Under the pieces are notes generated by a model. The model did not search any database, was not told where the DNA came from, and was given only the letters and a program-made list of their open reading frames with translations. Shown in pieces: positions 1 to 8,906 of a DNA stretch of 38,417 nucleotides. Positions within the stretch are counted from its first letter, which is position 1. Every line of letters starts with the position of its first letter. The translations under genes were made by a program, and so were the position numbers. Source of the DNA: Lentilactobacillus parabuchneri DSM 5707 = NBRC 107865 (GTDB lineage: Bacteria > Bacillota > Bacilli > Lactobacillales > Lactobacillaceae); the NCBI RefSeq assembly GCF_001435315.1, contig NZ_AZGK01000018.1, positions 1 through 38,417 on the forward strand, given 5' to 3'.

Positions 1-19
1 TTTACTTGACTAAACGTAG

Positions 20-67
20 AAAAAGAGGCAGGGCCAAAAGCTGATACTTTTGGTCCTGCCTCTTTTT
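20..67. terminator. Strong bidirectional hairpin terminator
   Basis: The arms at 20-40 and 47-67 form a 21-bp stem with one G·T pair and a six-base loop. An A-run leads it and a T-run follows it, so it can stop transcription from either side. It lies about 140 bp beyond the stop of the polyphosphate operon, which reads toward it. Confidence 0.85.
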
Positions 68-68
68 G

Positions 69-198
69 GTGCTGCCATATTATTCGGCTAAAGCGTTCGA
101 CGACGGCCGGCTGAACGCCTGCCTAGCCTACTTGGCAAGCGGCTAATTCCGACCATTTAAGCCAATGATACTCTGGAAGCTAACCGCTATGCTCACAC
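69..198. repeat. Structured intergenic repeat, copy 1
   Basis: This stretch fills the gap between the terminator and the ppx stop. It starts with GTGCT and ends with GCTCACACT, as other copies in the window do. It carries the shared core GCCTAGCCTACTTGG, also present near 20367-20380. The 18 bases at 171-188 (CTCTGGAAGCTAACCGCT) occur exactly, in reverse complement, at 17246-17263. I do not recognise the family. The assignment rests on resemblance to the better-defined copies at 17539 and 20411. Confidence 0.55.
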
Positions 199-208
199 TC
201 TCGAAATG

Positions 209-1147
209 CTACAAAATATTTTCCTGAATCACATCATGTAATCGCTCAAACAAAATGCCTTCACGCAAACCACTGGTTGAAAACATGATTCGATCTGAAT
301 CCAAATAATTCATTAATAGAATAACTGGAATCAAACCACCAACAATAATGTCAGCCCGTTCCTTGTTAATCCCAGGAACCTTTTTACGTTCCTCTAAATT
401 CATTGCGATGATCCGTTCAAACGTCTCGTTGATCGAGTCATCTCGCAGCTGGTAGCCGTGGATATCATTGGTATCAAGGAGGTTATTAAAGCGGCGATTG
501 ATTTTAGCCAACGTCCGGTTACTGCCACCCAAGCCGATAATCGGCAGGTTCAGCCCATTTCTGAGCCACCAGACACTTTGAAAAATCTTATTCACAAAAA
601 GCATCGCTTTAAAGACTTCTTTGGCCGAAATCTCGTCCGCCAAATCAAATTTCGCTGATAAGGTCACTGAACCAATTGGAATACTAATTAAGTTACTGAC
701 CTTGCCATTTTGGACCAAAACGATCTCCGCACTTGCGCCACCGGTATCGATGATCACCGCATTGGTTGCCGGCAGCGTCTCGCTGACGCCCACATAGTCA
801 AAATACGCTTCTTTGGATCCTGAAATGACATCCAGATTAATTCCAATATCATTTTTAACTCGTTTTAAAAATTGCTTCTGATTGGTTGCTTGGCGAACAG
901 CTGCCGTCGCCACTGCCTTAATCCTTAAGTGATCCAACTTGGAATAGATGTCCTTAAAGGACTTTAAAGCCGTTATCGTTCGTTCAATCGCCTCTGGCTG
1001 CAAAATTTTTTCAGCACCCATATTTTCCGATAAGCGGACGTACTGTTTTTCCTCAGCTACAGTCTCATACGTTCCATCACTACTAATACGACTAATCGTC
1101 ATTCGTACCGAGTTGGAACCTAAATCAATCACCGCGAGATTTTCCAT
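209..1147 (-). CDS. ppx: Exopolyphosphatase, short Ppx/GppA type
   Basis: This 312-residue protein has the two glycine-rich phosphate-binding motifs of the Ppx/GppA branch of the ASKHA fold. IDLGSNSVRM lies at the N-terminus and IDTGGASAEIV at about residues 133-143. Ppx enzymes trim inorganic polyphosphate from the end; GppA relatives can also hydrolyse pppGpp, so the substrate is not certain. It lacks the C-terminal HD-like domain present in the operon's first gene, so it is a short form. Its ATG overlaps the TAA of ppk by one base (TAATG), implying translational coupling. It is the last gene of the operon. Confidence 0.85.
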   Translation of the reverse strand: MENLAVIDLGSNSVRMTISRISSDGTYETVAEEKQYVRLSENMGAEKILQPEAIERTITALKSFKDIYSKLDHLRIKAVATAAVRQATNQKQFLKRVKNDIGINLDVISGSKEAYFDYVGVSETLPATNAVIIDTGGASAEIVLVQNGKVSNLISIPIGSVTLSAKFDLADEISAKEVFKAMLFVNKIFQSVWWLRNGLNLPIIGLGGSNRTLAKINRRFNNLLDTNDIHGYQLRDDSINETFERIIAMNLEERKKVPGINKERADIIVGGLIPVILLMNYLDSDRIMFSTSGLREGILFERLHDVIQENIL

Positions 1148-3324
1148 TACTGGTTGTCGCTCCCATCTTCATCATTGAACGGATCGGGCTGATTTTGTGG
1201 GCTCATCATCGGTTGGAACTGAGCACCACTCTTGGGACGTGCTTCACTTTGCTGGAGTTCTGTCAGTCTGGTTGCTTCGGCAGCAAACAGCTCTTGAGAA
1301 TTCAACGGTTCACGTCCTCGTCGATCAACCCGCTTATAAACACCGTCTTTGTCCAACGTTCGAGTCTTAACATTATCATTCCACATTGTGTTATAGATGT
1401 CCACTACTCGTTGCGCCAGATCGGGCTGAAGAACTGGGAAAAGTTGTTCAACTCGGCGGTTTAAATTCCGAGTCATCAAGTCGGCACTTGATAAATAAAC
1501 TTCCTGTTCCCCATCAAAATTAAACATATAAATCCGGCTGTGCTCAAGGAATCGCCCAACAATTGAATGAACGGTAATATTGTCACTGACCCCTTTAATC
1601 CCAGTCTTCAAGCAGCAGATTCCTCTAATAATCAAGTCAACGGCCACCCCAGCATGGGAGGCCTCGTACAACTTGGCAATCATGTCTTGATCGGACAACG
1701 AATTCATCTTCATTTGAACATGAACCGACTCGCCTTGCTTGGCGCGCTTAATGGCTTCGGATAATCGTTCGGTGATAAATTCTCGAATCCCGTTTGGTGA
1801 AATATGAAGTTGGTGGAAATAGGGTGGTCGAGAATATCCTGACAACATATTGAAAATGTTCGTCACGTCAATGCCAATATCCGTGTTGCAGGTTAAGAGC
1901 CCCAAATCGGTATAGAAGTGGGCGGTAACGTCGTTGTAGTTCCCGGTTCCCATATGAACGTAGCGGCGAATCCCATTTTCTTCCCGGCGAACAACCAGTG
2001 AGAGCTTCGAGTGGGTCTTGAGCCCAACGAGCCCATAGATAACGTGGCAGCCCATCTTTTCCAGCTGACGGGCCCAATGAACGTTATTTTCCTCATCAAA
2101 CCGGGCCTTAACTTCAACCAAAACGGTCACTTGCTTCCCATTTTGAGCTGCTCTGCCAAGGTACTTGATGATTGGTGAGTCACCGGAAACCCGATACAGC
2201 GTCATCTTAATCGCCAACACTTCACTATCGATGGAGGCTTGACGGATAAATTCCACAACCGAATCAAATTTATCGTATGGGTGTTGCATCAACCAATCGT
2301 GTTTTTGAATCGCATCAAAAATATTATGATCCGAATCCAGTGCTTGCGGTTGATATGGCTTGTATGGCTGGTATTTCAAGTCATCGTGGCCCACCACTTT
2401 GCCGGCAAGCTTGCTCAAAAATGTCAGATCCAGCGGACCATTAACTTCATACACTGAATCTTCGGCTGTCTGGAGCTCTTTAACCAGTCGCTTGCGCAGC
2501 TTGTTGCTAATGGTCGAATCGACTTCCAAACGAATGACTTGGCCATGCTCCCGCAATTTAAGCTGTTGCTGGACCTTCTTGAGCAAATCCGAGGTATCTT
2601 CTTCGGCGACATCCAAATCCATGTCCCGAATAACGCGGAAAATCGAAACTTCTTTAATCGTATAGTTGATGAACAGTTGGTCAACAAATTGCTTAATAAT
2701 ATCTTCAATTAAAATAAAATCATTATCATTGCCCGGAAGCTTGACGACCCGAGAGAAAATGCTTGGCACTTGAAGTGTCGCGTACAGGGTCTTGCCGTCC
2801 TCATCGCCCTTTTTATTCAAGCGAAGCGACAAGTTCAATGAATCATTATTAATGAACGGAAATGGCCGTGAACTATCGTCAGCCATGGGCGTCAAAACCG
2901 GGTACAGTTCATCATGAAAGTAACCCTTAATAAATTGATACTGTTGCGGCGTTAAATCGCCAACCTTCAGCAAGTGAATTCCGACCTGACTGAGCGCAGG
3001 TAATAACGAGCGGTTCAAGGTACTGTATTGTCGAACCAGCATTTCATGCGCCTTAACATTGACGTCTCGTAACTGCTCTTCGGCTGAACGACCGGATGAA
3101 TCACGGCCATCCCATTTAACTTCAACTAATTTTGCCAGTGAAGCGACCCGGACCATGACCCATTCGTCCAGATTGCTCTGGGTAATGCCCAAAAACTTCA
3201 CCCGTTCAAGCAATGGATTATTCTTGTCACGTGCTTCTTCAAGGACGCGCTCATTAAAGTCCAGCCAGCTTAATTCCCGGTTGTTATAGTACTTGGGATT
3301 TTTAAAATCAATTTTGTCTGTCAT
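1147..3324 (-). CDS. ppk: Polyphosphate kinase PPK1
   Basis: This 725-residue protein has the usual PPK1 length and layout. PPK1 makes polyphosphate from ATP through a phosphohistidine. The two PLD-like histidine motifs are present: THSK with His438 (counterpart of E. coli His435) and FLEHSRIYMF with His595 (counterpart of His592). YVHMGTGNYN follows at 455-464. The N-terminus has the family signature NRELSWLDFNERVLEEA. The last 40 residues are polar and Pro/Gln/Asp-rich, beyond the conserved core. It starts within the stop of the upstream HD-Ppx gene (ATGA overlap at 3321-3324) and overlaps ppx downstream, so polymer synthesis and degradation are co-expressed. Confidence 0.96.
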   Translation of the reverse strand: MTDKIDFKNPKYYNNRELSWLDFNERVLEEARDKNNPLLERVKFLGITQSNLDEWVMVRVASLAKLVEVKWDGRDSSGRSAEEQLRDVNVKAHEMLVRQYSTLNRSLLPALSQVGIHLLKVGDLTPQQYQFIKGYFHDELYPVLTPMADDSSRPFPFINNDSLNLSLRLNKKGDEDGKTLYATLQVPSIFSRVVKLPGNDNDFILIEDIIKQFVDQLFINYTIKEVSIFRVIRDMDLDVAEEDTSDLLKKVQQQLKLREHGQVIRLEVDSTISNKLRKRLVKELQTAEDSVYEVNGPLDLTFLSKLAGKVVGHDDLKYQPYKPYQPQALDSDHNIFDAIQKHDWLMQHPYDKFDSVVEFIRQASIDSEVLAIKMTLYRVSGDSPIIKYLGRAAQNGKQVTVLVEVKARFDEENNVHWARQLEKMGCHVIYGLVGLKTHSKLSLVVRREENGIRRYVHMGTGNYNDVTAHFYTDLGLLTCNTDIGIDVTNIFNMLSGYSRPPYFHQLHISPNGIREFITERLSEAIKRAKQGESVHVQMKMNSLSDQDMIAKLYEASHAGVAVDLIIRGICCLKTGIKGVSDNITVHSIVGRFLEHSRIYMFNFDGEQEVYLSSADLMTRNLNRRVEQLFPVLQPDLAQRVVDIYNTMWNDNVKTRTLDKDGVYKRVDRRGREPLNSQELFAAEATRLTELQQSEARPKSGAQFQPMMSPQNQPDPFNDEDGSDNQ

Positions 3325-4865
3325 TTCGCTTTTACACCTCTTTGTTTGAGAACGGCTTCATATCCATATGCTTCGGTGAAGAAGTGACTCTTTTGGTTAA
3401 AGACCCAATTCTCATACGCCAGATTGGCATTGCTGAAGACGGTAATGACCACTTTGGATTCCTTAATCGAAACAGAAATCTTTTTGATTTTCTGCTGACG
3501 GTCATCGTCTAAGGCGTCAGCTAAACGCAAGATGGCAGCAAGCTTGGAGATCAAGCGCCGGCTTTCAGCAGAGATATGCTGGAAATGAATCAGATCTTCA
3601 TTGGGAGTCGTGGAACTGTGGTAACGGGCAATCGCAGCGATGACGCGAATGTCGTCCCTGGATAAGCCAATAATTTCTGAATGTAAAATAATATATTCTG
3701 AATGTAAATAATGCTCATGAATCCCAACGTAATTGCCGACATCATGGAGAATCGAAGCGACTTGCAGCAAAATCCGTTCACGGCGCCCCAATTGATGAAG
3801 GGGCTTGAGCTGATCAAATAAGTGAAGGGAAAACTTGGTTACCAAATCTCGGTGAACCGGCTCAACGTCATAATGGCCAGAGATATTGAGGGCCATCTTG
3901 ATAATTTCTGGTGTAAAGTCACGTTTGGAGTAGCCAAGTTCCGTTGAGGCTTGATTGACTAAGCCATCAACGACTCCCGAATTGGAAAACCCAATTTCAG
4001 CAGCGTTGGTTAAGCGTAAAATTCGTCGGGTTAGCAGCAGTTCCGGCAGTACCATCGGAATGTAATCGGAAGAAACCTGCAGTCGCTCGATCAAGAACTG
4101 ATCGGACGCATCGACCAAATCGTCAACGAGTGAGATAAACTGACTGGCAGTGATAGTATCTCCGACATCAGCGTTTTCATAATTTTTAACCAGTTGTTGA
4201 AGCGGCAGCGACCCCAACAGAATAATCTTGCTTGGGGCGGCATCTGAAACCACACTTGATGGATGACCAATGTAAAAATCATTCAACTTGGAATCAATGT
4301 AGTCGTTCAATAACCCAATCGAACTTGGTGCAGTCTGGCGCAAGCTTTGCAAATCCTCGGCAATCTTGATTGGCCCTAAGGCAAAACTAGTGGCGTCCAC
4401 AAATTTGCCTTTTTTGAATTCAGTAATCGCAGTATTTCCAGACGTAATCCCAACCAAAAAGACCGTCCGCTTTTCGTTTTGTTTATCGTTTCCCAATTCA
4501 ATGGAAATATTCTGATTCCGAAAATAAGTCTCTTCATTAGATGAAAGCCATTCAATCGTCATTCCGGTATGGAGAAATAATTGATCGGCAATAAAATCTG
4601 AGTTCATCGCCTGATGAAGCGCACTACTTCCAAATAGCTTATAATTTGTCACACCATAATCGTTCAAAATCTGAACAAAACCCGTTAGCGCCTCGGACAC
4701 TCGACTAACCGATTCATATTTGACCGGTTGGTCCTGATAAACATCATCACCAAGATTAATCTCTTTTTTGACGTGTTCCAAGGGTTTCAGACTCTTCAAA
4801 TTCACAATTAACAGTTCCAAGCCTTGAACGTTCACCATGATAACGCCATAATATTTCGCTGCCAT
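3321..4865 (-). CDS. Ppx/GppA-family phosphatase with C-terminal HD-like domain
   Basis: From the ATG at 4865 the product is 514 residues. That start (MAAKYYGVIMVNV) is preceded by AAGGTG at good spacing. An upstream in-frame extension to 4928 is possible but has no ribosome site. The N-terminal half is a divergent Ppx/GppA ATPase-fold region. The C-terminal half has the HD-type signature LHDVGNYVGIHEH followed by helices, as in long bacterial exopolyphosphatases. The first phosphate-binding loop is degenerate (VNVQGLELL in place of DxGSNS), so activity may be weak or regulatory. It is the first gene of the operon with ppk and short ppx. Confidence 0.8.
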   Translation of the reverse strand: MAAKYYGVIMVNVQGLELLIVNLKSLKPLEHVKKEINLGDDVYQDQPVKYESVSRVSEALTGFVQILNDYGVTNYKLFGSSALHQAMNSDFIADQLFLHTGMTIEWLSSNEETYFRNQNISIELGNDKQNEKRTVFLVGITSGNTAITEFKKGKFVDATSFALGPIKIAEDLQSLRQTAPSSIGLLNDYIDSKLNDFYIGHPSSVVSDAAPSKIILLGSLPLQQLVKNYENADVGDTITASQFISLVDDLVDASDQFLIERLQVSSDYIPMVLPELLLTRRILRLTNAAEIGFSNSGVVDGLVNQASTELGYSKRDFTPEIIKMALNISGHYDVEPVHRDLVTKFSLHLFDQLKPLHQLGRRERILLQVASILHDVGNYVGIHEHYLHSEYIILHSEIIGLSRDDIRVIAAIARYHSSTTPNEDLIHFQHISAESRRLISKLAAILRLADALDDDRQQKIKKISVSIKESKVVITVFSNANLAYENWVFNQKSHFFTEAYGYEAVLKQRGVKAK

Positions 4866-5044
4866 CTTCTTCACCTTCTGTGTGGATTTCCCAATTAAAA
4901 AACACCTAATCCCAAACTCTCTTATCAACGTAAGTATACAATATTTTATAAGACGTTGGCCGATTCAAATCGCTTAAATTAAAAGCTTTTCTGAATTTTG
5001 GTAAAACTAACGTCATCAAAGTCTAAAATTAACAATCGCTTTGT

Positions 5045-5073
5045 TTGACATCAAAACCCACAAGTTTGAAAAT
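5045..5073 (+). promoter_or_regulatory. Candidate promoter for the aldo/keto reductase
   Basis: A consensus -35 TTGACA at 5045-5050 is followed after 17 bases by GAAAAT at 5068-5073, a weak -10. It lies about 40 bases upstream of the reductase start, in the 249-base gap between divergent genes. Confidence 0.45.
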
Positions 5074-5114
5074 AACTCTGTATCAAATAATTCATCAAGA
5101 AAGAAGTGTATTTG

Positions 5115-5984
5115 ATGACTGAACTTAATGCAGCAAACGCCGGAACATACAAGTTTGATGACCAATTTATTGTGAACCGACTCGGATACGGCACAATGCA
5201 GTTAACTGGTAAGGGTACTTGGGGACCATATTCGGATCCTGCTCATGCCGCTGATGTTGTGACCCGGGCAACTGAGCTGGGAATTAATTTCTTCGATACA
5301 GCCGACTCCTATGGTCCTTGGTTCGCTGATCGTTATTTGGCCGATGGACTGAAAGGTGCTGCCAACCGCGACAAAATTTTCATTTCAGATAAGGTTGGTC
5401 AAACACGTCAGGGTCCTGGCATTTGGACACCACATGGTGAACCCAATTACTTGAGACAGCAAGTTGAAGTCTCAATGATGACCCTGGGAATTGATCACGA
5501 AGATTTGGTCTTCCTTCACCGAATTGACACTCACTTCCCAATCGCCGAGCAAGTTGGCGAACTCAAGAAGCTGCAGGATGAAGGCAAGATTAAACACATT
5601 GGTTTGAGCCAAGTCACCGTGGATCAAATTAAAGAAGCCCAAAAGTACGCACAAATCGATGCGGTTGAAAACCTGTACAACGTTGGCAATCACAAGGATG
5701 ATGACGTGGTCGACTATGCCGAGTCCCAAAACATGGCCTTTTTACCATGGTTCCCATTGGATACCGGAAAGCTGGTTGGAAATGACAGTCCGCTGAGTTC
5801 CATTGCCAAGAAGTATGGCGTCTCTGAAGCTCAGATTGCCTTGGCCTGGTTATTGAAACGTTCACCAAATATCCTACCAATTCCAGGAACCAGTTCGATT
5901 GAACATCTGGAAGACAACGTTGCCGCAGCAAACGTAACGTTAAGCGATGCCGATTTCGAGCAATTAAGTAACCTTGCAAAATAA
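5115..5984 (+). CDS. Aldo/keto reductase
   Basis: This 289-residue NAD(P)H-dependent oxidoreductase of the AKR superfamily would reduce aldehydes or ketones; the substrate is unknown. The catalytic set is visible: Asp and Tyr in FFDTADSYGP, Lys in FISDKVGQ, His in VFLHRIDTH. The cofactor-binding C-terminal motif PIPGTSSIEHLEDNV is also present. I chose the ATG at 5115 because a purine-rich AAGAAAGAAG sits just upstream; a GTG nine bases earlier is in frame. It is transcribed alone, with a strong terminator after it and a divergent polyphosphate operon before it. Confidence 0.92.
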   Translation: MTELNAANAGTYKFDDQFIVNRLGYGTMQLTGKGTWGPYSDPAHAADVVTRATELGINFFDTADSYGPWFADRYLADGLKGAANRDKIFISDKVGQTRQGPGIWTPHGEPNYLRQQVEVSMMTLGIDHEDLVFLHRIDTHFPIAEQVGELKKLQDEGKIKHIGLSQVTVDQIKEAQKYAQIDAVENLYNVGNHKDDDVVDYAESQNMAFLPWFPLDTGKLVGNDSPLSSIAKKYGVSEAQIALAWLLKRSPNILPIPGTSSIEHLEDNVAAANVTLSDADFEQLSNLAK

Positions 5985-6045
5985 AGATTAGGGTCAACAG
6001 AAGTCTGCTATTTAGCGCACAATTCAGCTAAGTAACCTCCAGACT

Positions 6046-6087
6046 GGTCGAAGCAAAACGGTTAGTTTTGCTTCGACCTTTATTTTT
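6046..6087 (+). terminator. Rho-independent terminator after the aldo/keto reductase
   Basis: A perfect 14-bp stem (GGTCGAAGCAAAAC at 6046-6059 with its complement at 6065-6078) and a five-base loop are followed by TTTATTTTT. It separates the reductase from the metal ATPase. Confidence 0.93.
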
Positions 6088-6136
6088 ATCCATTAATAAT
6101 GTTCAGTTCACAATAGTTATAACTCGCCTTTCTACT

Positions 6137-6152
6137 TTAGAATTGTTATAAT
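6137..6152 (+). promoter_or_regulatory. PerR-box-like operator overlapping the -10 of the metal ATPase
   Basis: TTAGAATTGTTATAA at 6137-6151 matches the 15-base PerR box TTATAATNATTATAA at 12 of its 14 specified positions. It overlaps the -10 TATAAT at 6147-6152, so a bound repressor would block RNA polymerase. Fur, Zur and PerR boxes resemble one another. PerR fits best because PerR-controlled P1B ATPases such as B. subtilis PfeT and S. pyogenes PmtA are known. The -35 is not clear. Confidence 0.55.
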
Positions 6153-6188
6153 CTAGATAGAAGATTAGAAACGATTGGAGGGCTCCCT

Positions 6189-8012
6189 ATGAACAAACTA
6201 TCGAACTATACACGGCTGATTGGCGTTTTGCTGGTTGGCGTAATTGCCTTGATACTGCAATTTGCTCTGAACTTGCCAATGTATGCGCAAATTGTCATTT
6301 CAACACTCGGATCCCTGATCGCTTTACTCATGTTCATTGACATGGTCAAAACATTGCGGTCCGGAAAATTTGGTGTTGACCTACTGGCAATCACTGCGGT
6401 GATCGCCACAATTGCAGTTGGCGAATACTGGGCTGCCCTGATCGTGTTGTTGATGCTGACTGGTGGTGACGCACTTGAAGATTACGCTGCCAACAAGGCG
6501 AATTCCGAGCTGCAGTCACTGCTGGAAAACTCGCCACAGTCAGCTCATCTGCTTAATGGCGATAATATTGAAGACGTCCGAATTGACCAAGTAAAGGTTG
6601 GCGATAGAATCGTTGTCAAACCCGGTGAAGTCATTCCAGTTGATGGGACGATTACTGAAGGCGTTACAACCGTGGACGAGTCCTCGCTGACCGGTGAGTC
6701 TCGTCCAATTGACAAAATGGTCGGCCAAACGGTCATGTCCGGCGCAATCAACGGCGACTCATCATTTGATATGATCGCCGATAAAACTGCCGATGACAGT
6801 CAGTACCAAAATATCATCCGACTGGTTAAGCAGGCGGAAAGCACTCCTGCCCATTTTGTCAGAATGGCCGACCGATACGCCGTCCCATTTACATTGATGG
6901 CCTACATCATTGCCGGGATGGCCTGGTATATTTCCGGCGATCCGGTACGTTTCGCTGAAGTGCTGGTTGTCGCCTCACCTTGTCCGCTCATTTTAGCCGC
7001 CCCAATTGCGTTGGTCTCCGGAATGAGCCGGGCCAGCCGAAGCGGGATTATCGTTAAAAGTGGAACGATCATCGAAAAATTAGGCAACGCTAAGACTTTT
7101 GCCTTTGATAAGACCGGAACGATTACCAAAGGGCATTTAACGGTTGACCAAGTGCACGCCGTTAACGGTTATACCAAAGAACAGGTGCTTTCGCTCGCTG
7201 CCGGAACCGAGCAGCAATCCAGCCATATTTTGGCCCGTTCACTGGTTGCTGCCATCCCTGATAAGATTCCAGCCGCCACAAACGTGATTGAAACAACTGC
7301 AGAAGGAGTTCAGGCAACCATTGACGGCAAGATTGTCAAAGTCGGCAAGCCCGCTTACGTTTCATCAGAGCACATCGATCCGCTCGACCAAACCACGGTT
7401 TACGTGTCGGTCGATGGAAAATACGTTGGCTACGTTTCCTTCTCTGACGAGGTCCGTCCTGAAGCCAAATCCGTAATGGATGGCCTTCACCAAATGGGCG
7501 TCGAACAAATCATGATGATCTCTGGCGACCGAAAACCAATCGCTGAAGAAATTGCTGATAGCGTCGGTATCGATAAAGTGTACGCGGAACGTCTTCCCCA
7601 AGAAAAAATTGCCGTTATTAAACAAGTTGACAAGAAGCTCAAGCCAATTGTGATGGTCGGCGATGGTGTCAACGACGCGCCGTCTCTGGCAACCGCCGAT
7701 GTTGGAATTGCCATGGGTGCCCATGGGGCCACAGCTGCCAGTGAATCCGCAGATGCGGTCGTCCTCAAAGACGATTTGAGCTTAGTTGGAAAGGCCGTTA
7801 AAATATCAGACGACACCATGAACGTGGCCCGTCAATCAGTCTTAATCGGAATCGCCATTTGTACGATTTTGATGTTAATTGCCAGCTTCGGTGTCATCCC
7901 TGCAATCATTGGGGCCATGCTTCAAGAAGTGGTTGATACCGTCACCATTCTCTGGGCATTGAGAGCACGTGGCGGCGACAAGCCGGAAGCTGATTTGGTT
8001 CCTGCACAGTAA
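6189..8012 (+). CDS. P1B-type metal-efflux ATPase (SPC type, PfeT/PmtA-like)
   Basis: This 607-residue P-type ATPase has the full cytoplasmic machinery: TGES at 168-171, DKTGT with the phosphorylated Asp307, and GDGVNDAP. The ion-site motif is Ser-Pro-Cys (263-265) rather than CPC, and there is no N-terminal metal-binding HMA domain. Both traits fit the P1B-4 group, which exports Fe(II), Co(II) or sometimes Zn(II). The last membrane helix reads QEVVDT where many P1B-4 pumps have HEGGT, so the metal is inferred. GGAGGG precedes the ATG. The PerR-like box upstream points to iron/peroxide control. Terminators flank it on both sides, so it is monocistronic. Confidence 0.88.
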   Translation: MNKLSNYTRLIGVLLVGVIALILQFALNLPMYAQIVISTLGSLIALLMFIDMVKTLRSGKFGVDLLAITAVIATIAVGEYWAALIVLLMLTGGDALEDYAANKANSELQSLLENSPQSAHLLNGDNIEDVRIDQVKVGDRIVVKPGEVIPVDGTITEGVTTVDESSLTGESRPIDKMVGQTVMSGAINGDSSFDMIADKTADDSQYQNIIRLVKQAESTPAHFVRMADRYAVPFTLMAYIIAGMAWYISGDPVRFAEVLVVASPCPLILAAPIALVSGMSRASRSGIIVKSGTIIEKLGNAKTFAFDKTGTITKGHLTVDQVHAVNGYTKEQVLSLAAGTEQQSSHILARSLVAAIPDKIPAATNVIETTAEGVQATIDGKIVKVGKPAYVSSEHIDPLDQTTVYVSVDGKYVGYVSFSDEVRPEAKSVMDGLHQMGVEQIMMISGDRKPIAEEIADSVGIDKVYAERLPQEKIAVIKQVDKKLKPIVMVGDGVNDAPSLATADVGIAMGAHGATAASESADAVVLKDDLSLVGKAVKISDDTMNVARQSVLIGIAICTILMLIASFGVIPAIIGAMLQEVVDTVTILWALRARGGDKPEADLVPAQ

Positions 8013-8051
8013 GCGAAAAATACAATAAATGCTTTCAATTTTATTCCTAAT

Positions 8052-8098
8052 GGGGCTGTGACAAAACTAACGTTTTGCCAACAGCCCCTTGTTTTTTC
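8052..8098 (+). terminator. Terminator of the metal ATPase gene
   Basis: GGGGCTGT at 8052-8059 pairs with ACAGCCCC at 8081-8088, with an inner CAAAAC/GTTTTG stem. The T-rich stretch TTGTTTTTT follows. Confidence 0.9.
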
Positions 8099-8119
8099 AA
8101 TTTTATATAGCCGGAACGC

Positions 8120-8255
8120 GTGCCAAAAGGCCGCTTCCTAGGCATAACCTAGAATAACTTTCCGAGCTTTTAGCTCAAAAAGTCATTCTAGGTTATGCTA
8201 CGCCGGCCATGAAATGCCAAGCCTCTTTGGCGGAAGCAAACCCACCTTTTGGCAC
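8120..8255. repeat. Structured intergenic repeat, copy 2
   Basis: This 136-base element folds on itself in nested stems. The outer GTGCCAAAAGG (8120-8130) pairs perfectly with 8245-8255. GCTTCC (8133-8138) pairs with GGAAGC (8232-8237). A perfect 14-bp inner stem, 8142-8155 with 8185-8198, encloses a further GAGCT/AGCTC hairpin. The element ends GGCACACTCC, like the other copies. There is no long open frame. It lies between the terminator of the ATPase and the promoter of the FMN-protein operon, within a 414-base gene-free gap. Confidence 0.7.
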
Positions 8256-8335
8256 ACTCCGATTTTTATGTCCACAGAAACTAATTTTTAACATCCAGTT
8301 AAGAAAGGTGATGTTTACTTAAGAAACAGGTAAGT

Positions 8336-8367
8336 TGTTAGCGCTTTCGCATTTGTGAGCGTACAAT
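8336..8367 (+). promoter_or_regulatory. cre-like site and -10 of the FMN/ApbE operon
   Basis: TGTTAGCGCTTTCG at 8336-8349 matches the CcpA operator consensus TGWNANCGNTNWCA at all specified positions but the last. A -10-like TACAAT lies at 8362-8367, about 60 bases before the first gene. The cre would overlap the -35 region, which fits carbon-source repression. No good -35 hexamer is visible. Confidence 0.45.
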
Positions 8368-8426
8368 CCAGTTAATTCAAGAGAATCAGTCATGCTGTCC
8401 AACGTGAAAGACCAGGTGAAGCTGCT

Positions 8427-8900
8427 ATGAAAAAAATAATTGGCTTGTTGCTGTCGCTAACCGTTGCGATTTCGATGGTAATTGACAGCTATATCGTGTT
8501 CTTTAATGGACCGAGACATTTATCAACAGCCCGTGAAAAATCCAGTCCAACCAAAACGACCACTTCAACCACTCAATCAAAAGCCTACAAAAACGGGACG
8601 TTTACTGGAAAAGACGTCAGTACTGAATGGGGAACTGTTCAGGTTCGGGCGGTCATTCAAGGTGGTAAATTAACGCAAGTAGACGTCCTGAAATACCCGG
8701 ATTCAGAAGACCGTTCCAGACAAATTAACAGCAGAGTTCTGCCCACGTATAAACAAGAGGCAATTAAAGCCCAAAGTGCCAATATTCAACACGTTTCTGG
8801 TGCTACCGTTACCTACCGCGGCTTTAAAGGGTCTCTGCAAGATGCCTTAAATCAAGCCAAGCAAAGTAATCAACAGAACCAGCAACAGACTGGCAGGTGA
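8427..8900 (+). CDS. Membrane-anchored FMN-binding domain protein
   Basis: This 157-residue protein has an N-terminal hydrophobic anchor (about residues 4-27), a Thr/Ser-rich linker, and an FMN_bind domain (about 52-140). The domain ends in HVSGATVTYRG. SGAT (124-127) matches the ApbE flavinylation motif; by family rule FMN would be linked to Thr127. The C-terminus is Gln/Asn-rich. It resembles PplA/RnfG-type electron carriers outside the membrane. The next two genes encode ApbE and a membrane reductase at operon spacing, supporting a shared extracytosolic electron-transfer role. Confidence 0.85.
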   Translation: MKKIIGLLLSLTVAISMVIDSYIVFFNGPRHLSTAREKSSPTKTTTSTTQSKAYKNGTFTGKDVSTEWGTVQVRAVIQGGKLTQVDVLKYPDSEDRSRQINSRVLPTYKQEAIKAQSANIQHVSGATVTYRGFKGSLQDALNQAKQSNQQNQQQTGR

Positions 8901-8906
8901 GATGAG

